This document shows, piece after piece, positions 16,862-25,311 of a stretch of DNA of 45,637 bases. Position numbers and translations under genes: made by a program. Where the stretch lies: assembly GCA_050945275.1 (NCBI GenBank), contig JBMNSQ010000001.1, forward strand, positions 1-45,637. Direction: 5' to 3'. The notes under the pieces were generated by a model that saw only the letters and a list, made by a program, of their open reading frames with translations, had not been told where the DNA came from and ran no database searches. Every line of letters begins with the position of its first letter. The first letter of the stretch is position 1. The DNA is from JAAYWY01 sp050945275 (GTDB lineage Bacteria > Bacillota > DTU030 > DUMP01).

Positions 16862-16891
16862 ATTATACCATAAGTAAGCCATAGTATCCAA
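16862..16891 (-). promoter_or_regulatory. Candidate sigma-A promoter of argS
   Basis: An extended -10, TGGTATAAT (TATAAT at 16867-16862), with a weak -35 TTGGAT (16891-16886) 18 bp away. It would give a leader of about 30 bases. No T-box-like leader is present. Confidence 0.5.
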
Positions 16892-16941
16892 GGGTAAACA
16901 GGGAGCAAGAGGGACTCAAGCAGGACAAAAGGCCTCTACTA

Positions 16942-17652
16942 CTACCGCTCCTTGATATCTTGGGTAATTGGTAACCATATAGTGAAGGTAGTCCCAAAGC
17001 CAACATTGCTGTCAACTTCTAACTGGCCGCCATGGGCATGTACAATAAGTCGGCTAATAACCAGTCCTAGGCCCGTCCCATTCTCCTTCGTGGTGAAATA
17101 AGGAGTAAAAATCTGCGGTAGGATCGCTGAAGGAATACCCGTTCCTGTGTCGCGACAACTTAACCGCAGCCAATTACAATCTGACTGTTTAATATCTAGC
17201 GTAATATCGCCGCCGTCTGGTAAGGCCGCTACGGCATTGTTTATTAGATTCCACATTAGTTGGTGCATCAGTTTAGGCGATGCTTTTATGTTTGGGCAGG
17301 CAGCCTGCTTCTTAACATTTATTCTTATGTTCCGCTTATGAACCTCGTCTCGGATTAACCCTACCACTCGGTCTACAATCTCACCCAAATTACAAACAAT
17401 AAATGATGTATACTTGATGCGCCCAAAGTACAAATAATCTTCCACTAATTCTTGCAGTCGATTTAGTTCGCTAACAACCGTCTGTACATAGTAAGTGGAA
17501 GTACTGTCATCCTTAACTCTTTGGGCTAACAATTGCAGGAAACCATGCATGGCTGCTAGCGGGTTTTTTATCTCATGTGCTATACCAGCTGTTAACTGTT
17601 TTTCATCTTGATCTTGCAGCCACTTTTCCTGGCAACCCTTGTTATTAATCAA
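16942..17652 (-). CDS. Soluble sensor-less histidine kinase, possible sporulation kinase
   Basis: A 236-residue kinase with a HisKA domain and an ATPase domain but no sensor or membrane segment. The phospho-acceptor is His 26 in GIAHEIKNPLAAMHGFLQLL, a pattern close to the KinA/B/E-type sporulation kinases. ATPase boxes follow: N box MWNLINNAVAALP, G1 DTGTGIPSAIL, G2 GTGLGLVISRLI. The start is TTG 17652 with GGGGG upstream. A near-perfect sigma-H promoter precedes it, as for kinA in B. subtilis. No partner regulator is adjacent, so feeding Spo0F or Spo0A is an inference. Confidence 0.88.
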   Translation of the reverse strand: MINNKGCQEKWLQDQDEKQLTAGIAHEIKNPLAAMHGFLQLLAQRVKDDSTSTYYVQTVVSELNRLQELVEDYLYFGRIKYTSFIVCNLGEIVDRVVGLIRDEVHKRNIRINVKKQAACPNIKASPKLMHQLMWNLINNAVAALPDGGDITLDIKQSDCNWLRLSCRDTGTGIPSAILPQIFTPYFTTKENGTGLGLVISRLIVHAHGGQLEVDSNVGFGTTFTIWLPITQDIKER

Positions 17653-17686
17653 GAACAGGCCCCCTCAGTTTACCAGATACATATAT

Positions 17687-17713
17687 ATTCGACCTATGGA
17701 AACAATTTCCTCC
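17687..17713 (-). promoter_or_regulatory. Sigma-H promoter of the orphan histidine kinase
   Basis: GGAGGAAAT (17713-17705), an 11-bp spacer and GTCGAAT (17693-17687), followed by AT, match RnAGGAwWW-N11-RnnGAAT at every defined position. A start near 17680 leaves a 28-base leader to TTG 17652. Confidence 0.75.
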
Positions 17714-17728
17714 CAGCAAAACAAGAAA

Positions 17729-17744
17729 CCGGGGGCATCCCCGG
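17729..17744 (-). terminator. Terminator of the FapA gene
   Basis: A 6-bp GC stem (CCGGGG/CCCCGG) with a 4-nt loop, followed on the minus strand by TTTCTTGTTTTG. It begins 26 bases after the FapA stop and directly precedes the kinase promoter. Confidence 0.7.
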
Positions 17745-17769
17745 AATATAGTTACCCGTTAGTGAACAG

Positions 17770-19542
17770 TTAATGAAGCACCAATACACCTTCGTCGTCA
17801 ATGCGAGCAACTATCCCTTGGTCGGTGTCAATAAACTTGTGGCTAGCCCCTCCCACTTGTATAGTAACATTAGGATAAACTTTTTCTAGTACAATTGTCC
17901 CGCCAGAATCCACTTTAAGCCGGGTGGGACTACCTCCGCTAGAGCCGGCCTCATTCACCGATATGCGCTTTTGGGCCTGAACAATACCCCCACGCACTAT
18001 TCCTGGCCGCCCATTTACTCGGACCGAACAGCCTGCATATAAATACGATTGATAGCAACCCTTACCGTGAATAACAATATCTCCACTAGCTTCCAGCCGG
18101 GCTCCCTGGACATAACTAGCCTGAATAGATAATCCTCCTTCAGTCAAATCGGCCAAATTGTTAACTATCCGTCGTACCTGCTGAACTAAGCCCCATACCT
18201 GACCAACATTAGCTACCTGTAAGACTCCCGGGCGGTTCAAACTCTTTTTAAGCAATGCCAGCGCTTCATCGATATCAGCGGTAACAATACCAGACACTTC
18301 CCGATAAGCCGCTGCTAAGTCTCGCAACCTAGCCGATAAATAGAAAAACTTAGTGTCTAAAAGCTTGGACAACACTCGCCCCCACCCCTGCTTAGCTGCG
18401 GCCTGCCCTAGCTCCGGATGTCCCTCAATTTGCGTAAGCGCAGCTGCACAGTCCTCTAATCCATTTGCCAACTCTTCCCACCAGTTGCGACAACGCATAT
18501 GCACCACACCAAGGCCTCCAGCTAACGTCGCCCCGCCAATAATATTTTGGTGCACTACAATCTGACCGCCAGCTGCTAAATTAGCATGAGTACAGCTACC
18601 TATCACCTCGATATTGCCGCCAACAGAAACCGACATGGTCTCATCCACGTTGCCTCGTATTAGTACATCACCACTAAACTTAATATTACCACTAGCTAAA
18701 TTCACCCCGTGCTTAGCAACCAGCAGCGGGCATACTTCTACCCTGCCGCGAACAAAAACTGGACGGCCGCTACGAGTGGCTATCGCCTTGAGTCCCCCGT
18801 CAACAATATCCGCCCCTTCTCCAGCTTTTAGCTCTACATCTATCGGTACACGAGGACTTATTGGTACTCCGGTAACCGAAAGACCAGGCTGGCCCAGCAC
18901 AGGCTGGTGTTTGATCGCTAGCACATCTCCTGCCACCACAGTAGGGATATGTCTATGCTCGCGCCAATCCACCTTTAACTGTTCACTGCTAGGCAGCTTC
19001 TTATCTAGCTGGTCCTCGAATTGAAGTTCAATCCTCGCATCTTGTCCAGCAATAGGTTCCTTGCCTCGGGCTACAACTACAGGCCTTCCGGTTTTTTGTG
19101 CTATCATAGACGTTATCGCTGATTTATCAATACCAATAAAAACGCCCTTTTCTTGTAGGGCCTGCTCAATTATCTCCGGTTTCACTGAGGGCATTTTTTT
19201 CTCCAACTTGGTTCTGAGCACCAAGTACCTCTGAGGTCTGCTGTCCGCTAAATGAAATATCGTCTCCGGAACCACATCAAGCATAGCTTTGGCTTCCAAG
19301 CCATCAGCAGAAATCTCCACTCGAACCGTAACCTGTCCCGGTTCAGACATAAGTTGCACCTGAATGTTTTGCTGGCTGGTTACCTCCGTTGGTTTAGTTA
19401 CCTCTATACCATCAATATATAACTTTAGGCCTGGTCCCGGTTCTAGGATCGCTGGCTGGCCTTTTTCGACAGGATCAGTTACTACCACCCGACCCTGAAA
19501 CACACTGGCACTACCGTCACGAAAAACTTTTTCACTGGGCAA
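17770..19542 (-). CDS. FapA family (DUF342) protein
   Basis: A 590-residue cytosolic protein of the DUF342/FapA family, whose members form a right-handed beta-helix and are linked to polar localisation or surface polysaccharide in some bacteria. An N-terminal Jag-like/FapA domain (to about residue 190, with EKGVFIGIDKSAI) precedes repeated glycine-rich beta-helix turns (GNIKFSGDVLIRGNVDE, VSVGGNIEVIGSCTHANLAA, GDIVIHGKGCYQSYLYAG). A helical insertion occupies about 350-450. The start is TTG 19542 with GGGGGAGAGG directly upstream. No partner gene is recognised. Confidence 0.9.
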   Translation of the reverse strand: MPSEKVFRDGSASVFQGRVVVTDPVEKGQPAILEPGPGLKLYIDGIEVTKPTEVTSQQNIQVQLMSEPGQVTVRVEISADGLEAKAMLDVVPETIFHLADSRPQRYLVLRTKLEKKMPSVKPEIIEQALQEKGVFIGIDKSAITSMIAQKTGRPVVVARGKEPIAGQDARIELQFEDQLDKKLPSSEQLKVDWREHRHIPTVVAGDVLAIKHQPVLGQPGLSVTGVPISPRVPIDVELKAGEGADIVDGGLKAIATRSGRPVFVRGRVEVCPLLVAKHGVNLASGNIKFSGDVLIRGNVDETMSVSVGGNIEVIGSCTHANLAAGGQIVVHQNIIGGATLAGGLGVVHMRCRNWWEELANGLEDCAAALTQIEGHPELGQAAAKQGWGRVLSKLLDTKFFYLSARLRDLAAAYREVSGIVTADIDEALALLKKSLNRPGVLQVANVGQVWGLVQQVRRIVNNLADLTEGGLSIQASYVQGARLEASGDIVIHGKGCYQSYLYAGCSVRVNGRPGIVRGGIVQAQKRISVNEAGSSGGSPTRLKVDSGGTIVLEKVYPNVTIQVGGASHKFIDTDQGIVARIDDEGVLVLH

Positions 19543-19592
19543 TGCCTCTCCCCCTTGCTTTGAGCATGCTGTACAACCACCGCTCGGTTCTT

Positions 19593-20219
19593 TTACCCCT
19601 TCAATTGCTCATATCGTTTTTTTATAGCTTTAAAATCCTCCCATACTGGCCGCTTTTTACGAGGATCCCTAAGCAGTGCCGCTGGATGAAAAGTAGGCAT
19701 AATCTCCAATCCATCTTTAATAATCCACTGACCGCGATCCCGTGTAACACGAAACCCCGGATCAATTAAAGTTTGGGCCGCTAAAGCACCCAAACAAACG
19801 ACAATTTTAGGCCTAATAATACGAAGCTGAGCCTTGATATATGGTAGACAGGTTCTTACTTCATCAGGTAAAGGTAGACGATTTTTTGGCGGTCGACATT
19901 TAACTATGTTACTTATAAACACTTCTGACCGATTAAGATCAACAGATTCAAGAATGGCATCCAAAAGCTGGCCTGCTCGGCCCAAAAAGGGTCGTCCTAC
20001 TTCATCTTCGGCCTGGCCAGGGCCTTCACCGATGAGCACGATATCCGCCTTATGATAACCTTCTCCAAACACTACCTGCTTACATCCATCGCGAAGCCTA
20101 CAACGACGACAAACCAAAATAACCTGCGCTAACTCGTCTAATGTTTGAGCCTGATCCCACAGTGGGCGCAGCACAGGCTTGGTATCCCCAAGAAAGCTCA
20201 ATTGTTGCCGGCTTTCCAC
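19593..20219 (-). CDS. Family 4 uracil-DNA glycosylase (Fe-S)
   Basis: A 208-residue DNA repair enzyme that removes uracil from DNA. Fe-S ligands are in CRRCRLRDGC, with further Cys in NIVKCRPPKNR and EVRTCLPYI. Motif GEGPGQAEDEVGRPFLGRAG is the family active-site loop and PTFHPAALLRDP the C-terminal one. The chosen start is GTG 20219, which has GGAGGGGGAG five bases upstream. An ATG at 20246 would place that SD inside the gene. Confidence 0.95.
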   Translation of the reverse strand: MESRQQLSFLGDTKPVLRPLWDQAQTLDELAQVILVCRRCRLRDGCKQVVFGEGYHKADIVLIGEGPGQAEDEVGRPFLGRAGQLLDAILESVDLNRSEVFISNIVKCRPPKNRLPLPDEVRTCLPYIKAQLRIIRPKIVVCLGALAAQTLIDPGFRVTRDRGQWIIKDGLEIMPTFHPAALLRDPRKKRPVWEDFKAIKKRYEQLKG

Positions 20220-20271
20220 CGTGACTCCCCCTCCGCCCTCCGGCATTATAATAAACTACTATTAGCTACCA

Positions 20272-20928
20272 CTATTCCATTAGGTCGTTGAATAAAAAAG
20301 CGGTAGGAAAAGCGGCGTCAAAGAAGGAACGAGCGCCTTCTGTGAATGAATAGGCTAATTCACGGTCCTTAGGCAAGATTTCAGTAAATGCTTGTACAAC
20401 TGCTGGATCGAATTGGGTACCGGATAATAAAACAAGTTCCTGAACCGCCGCTGAGACACTGCGGGACTTACGGTATGGTCTATTGGAGGTCATAGCATCA
20501 AAAGCATCGGCGACTGCAATAATTCGAGCACCTAAAAGCGTCTCTTCACCTAACAAACCGTCAGGGTAACCTTGCCCATCATAACGTTCATGATGGCTGC
20601 GTACCAAAGACGCCACATGATCCAATCCTAGAGTTTTTTGCACAACCCTTTGCCCAACTTCAGAATGAAACTTTACTTTTTCATATTCTGTAGTCGTAAG
20701 ACATGTCGTCTTGTTTAAAATAGAACCGGCCACTGTAACCTTGCCTACATCGTGCAGTAATGCCGCTTGCTCAATAATATCCACTTCTGTTGATGATAAT
20801 TTGATACACCGGGCAGTGGCAACAGCATAACCGGCCACGCGAAAACAGTGGGCGTACACTTCAGGGTCTCCTATTGCCATTAAGGCCGCAATAGTGGATG
20901 CTGCTTGTATATTATTGTGAGCAGACAC
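20272..20928 (-). CDS. HD-GYP domain protein, probable c-di-GMP phosphodiesterase
   Basis: A 218-residue single-domain protein. The metal site HD is in AALLHDVGKVTVAGSILNK (59-60). The second set is SHHERYDGQGYPDG, including the GYP signature, and NRPYRKSRS follows. Such proteins hydrolyse c-di-GMP to pGpG or GMP. It has no input domain or membrane segment. The start is GTG 20928 with AGGAGG seven bases before it; ATG 20955 has no SD and lies at the predicted transcript end. A sigma-H promoter precedes it. Confidence 0.93.
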   Translation of the reverse strand: MSAHNNIQAASTIAALMAIGDPEVYAHCFRVAGYAVATARCIKLSSTEVDIIEQAALLHDVGKVTVAGSILNKTTCLTTTEYEKVKFHSEVGQRVVQKTLGLDHVASLVRSHHERYDGQGYPDGLLGEETLLGARIIAVADAFDAMTSNRPYRKSRSVSAAVQELVLLSGTQFDPAVVQAFTEILPKDRELAYSFTEGARSFFDAAFPTAFLFNDLME

Positions 20929-20965
20929 AATGCTGCCTCCTGATACTACCTTCATATGTATGTAT

Positions 20966-20992
20966 ATTCGACATTAAGCCTCCACTTCCTTT
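20966..20992 (-). promoter_or_regulatory. Sigma-H promoter of the HD-GYP gene
   Basis: AAAGGAAGT (20992-20984), an 11-bp spacer and GTCGAAT (20972-20966), followed by AT. Only one of three weak W positions in the -35 deviates. Transcription would start near 20958, thirty bases before GTG 20928. The -10 also reads TGTCGAA, a perfect 0A-box core. Confidence 0.7.
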
Positions 20993-21121
20993 CATAGAAG
21001 CCGAAATTATCTCGCCCACAGACAAGATCCTACAATTGGTACAATAATCCTATTATATTATCAATGGCCAGCTGCAAAATGTCTATCGGACAACAGTCTT
21101 AAGTTTTTTTGTAACAAAAGG

Positions 21122-21142
21122 CCCTAACCTGTCAGGTTAGGG
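21122..21142 (-). terminator. Terminator after the GT2-like gene
   Basis: CCCTAACC and GGTTAGGG pair around a 5-nt loop, followed on the minus strand by CCTTTTGTTAC. It lies 30 bases after the stop codon. Confidence 0.7.
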
Positions 21143-21171
21143 GTCCTAAAGGTCCTGGATACACCAGATAT

Positions 21172-21624
21172 TTATTCATATAGCATCCGTTCCATGGCAT
21201 AGCCAGCCTTGGGCACAACTTGTTTAGATAGGTCTAACAGGCATATTACGTCACCGCGGCACAAATCCAAGCCCTCTTCATAAGCCCGAGCCGCCGGAAC
21301 CGATTTGGCAGTAAGACGCGGCTCCTCCCGACAAAGACGTTCTAAAATTGCCGGTGTTTGATCGTCAGAGCCACTACTTATGGCAACTATTTCTAAATTG
21401 GGAGAACCATGTTCATCCACATAATCCAAACCTATGAGCCAACGCACTATGCCTTCGATACACACCTCGTGATTACGAGCAACAACGAGAATACTAATAA
21501 AAGGTTTCTTTGGTTTCTGTCTCCTATAGAACTTGCGCCAGAGGGTAAGAGCTAATACCCAAAGACCATAGAGAGCCAGAAACAAAAACAATGCTTTTGT
21601 AATAGGGTGCTGCGCCCACAGCAT
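21172..21624 (-). CDS. Short glycosyltransferase-2-like membrane protein
   Basis: A 150-residue protein with one N-terminal membrane segment (TKALFLFLALYGLWVLALTL), a basic stop-transfer stretch (WRKFYRRQKPKK) and the first half of a GT2 nucleotide-binding fold (FISILVVARNHEVCIEGIVR, EIVAISSGSDDQTPAILERL). The fold ends at DVICLLDLSKQVVPKAGYAM, where a catalytic GT2 would have DxD and continue for 100 residues or more. It therefore probably lacks transferase activity. It has its own terminator and follows degU. I cannot say whether it is a truncated enzyme or a family kept at this size. Confidence 0.75.
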   Translation of the reverse strand: MLWAQHPITKALFLFLALYGLWVLALTLWRKFYRRQKPKKPFISILVVARNHEVCIEGIVRWLIGLDYVDEHGSPNLEIVAISSGSDDQTPAILERLCREEPRLTAKSVPAARAYEEGLDLCRGDVICLLDLSKQVVPKAGYAMERMLYE

Positions 21625-21709
21625 ATATTCACCTTCCTCTCTTGGCAGAATATGCTGCGGGCCGAATTCCGGTGCATGTTTATGTTATCGCAAGGATGGT
21701 GGGCTTGTC

Positions 21710-22363
21710 TTAGTTTAGTTCCACTAGCCCTTTACGGATAGCGTACAGGGCAGCTTCCGTGCGATCGCCCACTCCAATCTTGCGAAATATACTAGTTACG
21801 TGGTTTTTTACTGTTTTCTCACTAATAGATAAGGCCGCACCAATCTGCTTATTGCTATAGCCATGGGCTAAAGAACAGAGCACTTCTTCTTCGCGTGCAG
21901 TTAAGCCGTCTGTCTTATCGTCCTCACGCCCATTCGCCAAACGGGTAAATTCGCCTAGCAGCTTCTTGGCTGCCGGTGGGGACATATAAGAATTACCTTC
22001 AGCAACTGCACGAATAGCTCCTACAAGCCCCCCCGCCTCAACATCTTTGAGTACATAACCGGCTGCTCCTGCCCTCACCATTTCCAGTAAATGATCCCGA
22101 TCGTCATGAATAGTAAGTGCTACCACCCCCACTTGGGGGAACTTCTCTTTAATCTCAATTGTAGCATCTATTCCACTTTTATCCGGTAAATCTAAATCCA
22201 TTAGAACAACATCCGGCTTAGCCATAGCCACTCGTTCCAAAGCTGTTGCCGCCGTTCCCGCTTCACCTACTATTTCAATATCGTCCTCCAATTCCACAAC
22301 TTTTTTGATGCCGCTTCTCACCACCGGATGGTCGTCCACCACCAACACACGGATCTTGTCCAC
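21710..22363 (-). CDS. DegU/NarL-type response regulator
   Basis: A 217-residue response regulator. The receiver domain has D10/D11, the phospho-acceptor D56 in VVLMDLDLPDKSG and Lys in GYVLKDVEAG. The LuxR-type DNA-binding domain is LTAREEEVLCSLAHGYSNKQ followed by SISEKTVKNHVTSIFRKIGV. The GTG start at 22363 follows GGGGAGGGG. It comes 34 bases after the DegS-like kinase and is its expected partner. In Bacillus the equivalent pair controls exoenzymes, motility and competence; targets here are unknown. Confidence 0.94.
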   Translation of the reverse strand: MDKIRVLVVDDHPVVRSGIKKVVELEDDIEIVGEAGTAATALERVAMAKPDVVLMDLDLPDKSGIDATIEIKEKFPQVGVVALTIHDDRDHLLEMVRAGAAGYVLKDVEAGGLVGAIRAVAEGNSYMSPPAAKKLLGEFTRLANGREDDKTDGLTAREEEVLCSLAHGYSNKQIGAALSISEKTVKNHVTSIFRKIGVGDRTEAALYAIRKGLVELN

Positions 22364-22397
22364 TATCGCCCCTCCCCAGTACTGTTTGTTGTTATAC

Positions 22398-23591
22398 CTA
22401 AGTTCCACCTAACTCAAGCTCGCTTGTATTACCTACCTCCTCTTCTCTTTTCTCAACCAGACGCAACAATACACGAGTACCTGAGCCAGGTTTGCTGTCA
22501 ATTTTAAGGTTAGCCCCTATTAGCTCTGCCCGTTCCCGCATCCCTATTAACCCCAAATGCTGTCCGTTAACACCCCAAGTCCCCTCCGGTGATAGATTAA
22601 AACCACATCCATTGTCTATGACTTGTACTGCCAATAAATTGGGCGCAAATTCGATTCGCACCTTGATTTGAGTAGCATGGGCATGCTTTATAATATTATT
22701 TAGGGCCTCCTGGATTATCCGAAAAATACAGGTAGAAGTCGTCTTGTTAATCTTTCGTTCGTGGCCATGTACTGATAATGACATGTGGATACCAGTCCGC
22801 TCTTGAAGTTGTGTGATTAACCCCCCTACCACCGTCTTCAGCCCCATATTATCCAAAGACAAAGGCCTTAAATTAAAGATGACCTCTCTAGCTTCCTTGA
22901 GCCCATCTCTGATTATCAACTCTACATTACTTAGCTCCTGTTTGGCTCGCTTAGAATCGTTATCCAGCAACTTTTGTGACACTTCCAGTCCGAGAAGAGC
23001 GGCTGCTAACTGTTGAGCTAATCCATCGTGTAAATCCCGGGCTACCCGACGCCGCTCTTCTTCCTGTGCTTGAATAATACGGATGGCAATCTCTCGTTTC
23101 TCTTTCAGTGTTCCAACAGCAAGTGAGAGTTGATTTAGGTTACCACTCAAATAATCTAAAGCTACACTAACTTGAGTTGATAAAGTCTCAGCTCGAGATA
23201 AAAGCCGCGACGCATTCCTTAAGCCCCGCTCCAGTTCATCGCGCTTGCTTCGAAGATCCTTCTCTCTCTCCGTAAGAATAATAAGTCGTACCTGGATATC
23301 ACGAGCACTCTCATACGCCCGTTGAATCTCCTCTTCGTTATAACGTTTAAAATCCCGGCTCACTCGCATAAGATTCATTCGAGCCTGTTGTTCCTTTTGA
23401 CGAGCAGCATCTACTTGTTCAATTACAGCTAATGCCTCTGCCCTCACTTTGGCAAGATCACGAGTAATTCTACTAACCTCACACCGAGCATCGTCGGCAA
23501 TGGAACTTATTTGTTGTTGGCTATCTTCGATCGCCGTAATAGCTTGCCGTATTATGTCATCCAGGCGGTTTAGATCAGCCTGAACCTCCAC
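22398..23591 (-). CDS. DegS-type cytosolic sensor histidine kinase
   Basis: A 397-residue kinase without membrane segments. The N-terminal 190 residues are long coiled coil typical of the DegS sensor (for example ERGLRNASRLLSRAETLSTQ). The HisKA_3 box is RRRVARDLHDGLAQQLAAAL, with His as acceptor, and the ATPase region has RIIQEALNNIIKHAHATQI and DNGCGFN plus GLIGMRERAELIGANL. GTG 23591 follows GAGGTGAGG; an in-frame GTG at 23600 lies in that SD. It is preceded by a sigma-H-type promoter and followed by the response regulator. Confidence 0.94.
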   Translation of the reverse strand: MEVQADLNRLDDIIRQAITAIEDSQQQISSIADDARCEVSRITRDLAKVRAEALAVIEQVDAARQKEQQARMNLMRVSRDFKRYNEEEIQRAYESARDIQVRLIILTEREKDLRSKRDELERGLRNASRLLSRAETLSTQVSVALDYLSGNLNQLSLAVGTLKEKREIAIRIIQAQEEERRRVARDLHDGLAQQLAAALLGLEVSQKLLDNDSKRAKQELSNVELIIRDGLKEAREVIFNLRPLSLDNMGLKTVVGGLITQLQERTGIHMSLSVHGHERKINKTTSTCIFRIIQEALNNIIKHAHATQIKVRIEFAPNLLAVQVIDNGCGFNLSPEGTWGVNGQHLGLIGMRERAELIGANLKIDSKPGSGTRVLLRLVEKREEEVGNTSELELGGT

Positions 23592-23612
23592 TGACCTCAC
23601 CTCGGTAACAAT

Positions 23613-23640
23613 ATTCGACTTCCAACTCTTACCTTCCTGC
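23613..23640 (-). promoter_or_regulatory. Sigma-H-type promoter of the degS-like gene
   Basis: GCAGGAAGG (23640-23632), a 12-bp spacer and GTCGAAT (23619-23613), followed by AT. The AGGA core and the whole -10 fit the consensus. A start near 23606 would leave a very short leader carrying the SD GAGGTGAGG. Confidence 0.6.
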
Positions 23641-23748
23641 TAATTTGTTGCTAAAAGACGAACAAAATAGCGCTTTTTGTAGTATTTATGCCCAAATAGT
23701 ATGGAATAAAAATGACTGGCCAGTAACCTATCGTAGAGCAAAAAACAA

Positions 23749-23766
23749 GCCGGGGAAGTCCCCAGC
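23749..23766 (-). terminator. Terminator of metK
   Basis: GCTGGGG pairs with CCCCGGC (one G-U) around a 4-nt loop, followed on the minus strand by TTGTTTTTTG. It begins about 24 bases after the metK stop. Confidence 0.8.
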
Positions 23767-23789
23767 TAATGTACTCAACGCTCATCATC

Positions 23790-24983
23790 TTAGCTCAATC
23801 TGGTTGCTGCCGCTTTAAGTATCTTGGCTTTATCCGTCCGCTCCCAAGTAAGGTCTAAATCGGGGCGGCCAAAATGACCATAGGCCGCAAGGGGCTTAAA
23901 GATAGGTCTTCGTAAATCCAACGTAGAAATAATGCCAGCTGGTCTAAGCTCAAAGTGTTCCTTAATCAATTGGCCGATAGCGTCATCGGATACAACTCCG
24001 GTACCAAACGTATCCACCATAACCGACACGGGACGCGCCACGCCAATAGCATAAGCTACCTGAACCTCACAGCGCTTAGCTAAGCCAGCAGCTACAATAT
24101 TCTTGGCTACATAACGAGCAGCGTAACTGGCCGACCGGTCCACCTTGGTCGGGTCCTTGCCCGAAAAAGCCCCGCCTCCATGGCGGGCACTACCACCATA
24201 CGTATCGACAATAATCTTGCGGCCAGTGAGGCCCGAGTCGGCAGCCGGACCACCTTGTACGAACCGGCCGGTAGGATTAACGTAAAAACGTGTACTGGTA
24301 TCTATAAACTCGGTAGGAACAACGGGCCTGATCACCGTCTCAATAACATCAGCCCTAATCTTTTTCAAAGGTACATCCGGGCAGTGCTGACCGGAAATTA
24401 CTACCGTATCTACTCTCAGCGGGCGATCACCCTCATACTCTACCGTGACTTGGCTCTTACCATCGGGGCGTAAGTATGGTAGCAGTTTGGTCTTTCGTAC
24501 CTCTGCCAGCCGCCTAGACAGCTGATGGGCTAAAGAAATGGGAAGCGGCATTAGCTCCGGTGTTTCCTGGCAAGCATAGCCAAAAACCATGCCCTGATCT
24601 CCAGCACCAATCAGATCTAAAGGATCAGCTTGTCCTTCCTTAGCTTCCAAACCCTTGTCCACACCTAGCGCAATATCCGGCGATTGCTCGTCAATAGCTG
24701 TGAGCACGGCACAAGTGTCACCGTCGAAGCCAAACTTAGCCCTGGTGTAACCAATATCCTTCACTGTTTGACGAACCAGACGGGGAATTTCTACATAACA
24801 GCGGCAAGAAATCTCTCCTGTTACTAAAACCAGCCCCGTGGTAACAGCTGTCTCACAGGCCACGCGAGCAAAAGGATCCTGGGCTAAGATAGCATCAAGA
24901 ATGGCGTCAGAAATTTGATCTGCCACTTTATCTGGATGCCCCTCAGTCACAGACTCAGAGGTAAAGAAAAAACGTTTCGACAC
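23790..24983 (-). CDS. metK: S-adenosylmethionine synthetase MetK
   Basis: Makes SAM from methionine and ATP, 397 residues, cytosolic tetramer. It starts (V)SKRFFFTSESVTEGHPDKVA; the catalytic and metal motifs GHPDK, GAGDQGMVFGYA and GGGAFSGKDPTKVDRSASY are intact. The start is GTG 24983 with AAAGGAGGATGC upstream; earlier in-frame codons fall in the riboswitch terminator. A SAM-I riboswitch controls it, so high SAM should shut it off. Confidence 0.98.
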   Translation of the reverse strand: MSKRFFFTSESVTEGHPDKVADQISDAILDAILAQDPFARVACETAVTTGLVLVTGEISCRCYVEIPRLVRQTVKDIGYTRAKFGFDGDTCAVLTAIDEQSPDIALGVDKGLEAKEGQADPLDLIGAGDQGMVFGYACQETPELMPLPISLAHQLSRRLAEVRKTKLLPYLRPDGKSQVTVEYEGDRPLRVDTVVISGQHCPDVPLKKIRADVIETVIRPVVPTEFIDTSTRFYVNPTGRFVQGGPAADSGLTGRKIIVDTYGGSARHGGGAFSGKDPTKVDRSASYAARYVAKNIVAAGLAKRCEVQVAYAIGVARPVSVMVDTFGTGVVSDDAIGQLIKEHFELRPAGIISTLDLRRPIFKPLAAYGHFGRPDLDLTWERTDKAKILKAAATRLS

Positions 24984-25002
24984 AAAGCATCCTCCTTTCA
25001 AC

Positions 25003-25036
25003 AAAAAAGGCCGCTTCAATTTGGAAGTGGCCTTTT
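25003..25036 (-). terminator. Regulated terminator in the metK leader
   Basis: AAAAGGCC and CTTC pair with GAAG and GGCCTTTT (one A-C mismatch), followed by TTTTTTG, nine bases before the metK SD. It lies directly after the SAM-I aptamer, as expected for transcription attenuation. Confidence 0.85.
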
Positions 25037-25038
25037 CA

Positions 25039-25147
25039 CTCCTATCTTCCAGAATTGACATTCTGCAGGATTTAGCACATCACCAGATTAGCTCTGGCAT
25101 GCTGCCGGGTTTCATCGGGCCAGTCCCTCCACCACTCTGGATAAGAG
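25039..25147 (-). promoter_or_regulatory. SAM-I (S-box) riboswitch of metK
   Basis: The minus strand contains the S-box core: CTCTTATC opens helix P1 (25147-25140) and GATAGGAG closes it (25046-25039, one G-U). Within lie GGTGGAGGGACTGGCCC, GATGAAACCCGGCAGC and, later, TGCTAAATCCTGCAGA, all close to the family consensus. The aptamer is 109 nt. Together with the downstream terminator it should lower metK expression when SAM is plentiful. A spurious reading frame overlaps it. Confidence 0.95.
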
Positions 25148-25181
25148 CCCCTATTTTGTTGTTATCACAATGCCTTTTCTG

Positions 25182-25211
25182 ATAGTAGCACACCCCTCTT
25201 GGAGCTGTCAA
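25182..25211 (-). promoter_or_regulatory. Sigma-A promoter of metK
   Basis: A perfect -35 TTGACA (25211-25206), an 18-bp spacer and -10 TACTAT (25187-25182). The start near 25175 gives a leader of about 190 nt that begins just before the SAM-I aptamer. Confidence 0.8.
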
Positions 25212-25311
25212 GGAATTTTGGTTGCCCGCGCTTTGGTCTAATCGCTCCTTCTTGCTGCTGTATAGTCTTTGTGGTAGACTGAGGCCGAACAATTTTAAGG
25301 AGGTTTCTTCG

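Noticed and set aside
20912..20974. A 20-codon leader reading frame with a GGAGG-type SD overlapping the HD-GYP start
   Set aside because: The frame begins upstream of the transcript start predicted from the sigma-H promoter (near 20958), and its ATG abuts the -10 box, so it would not be transcribed from that promoter.
25212..25311. A preQ1 riboswitch before queT
   Set aside because: Only a short AGTCT/AGACT hairpin is present; the preQ1 consensus core is not seen.
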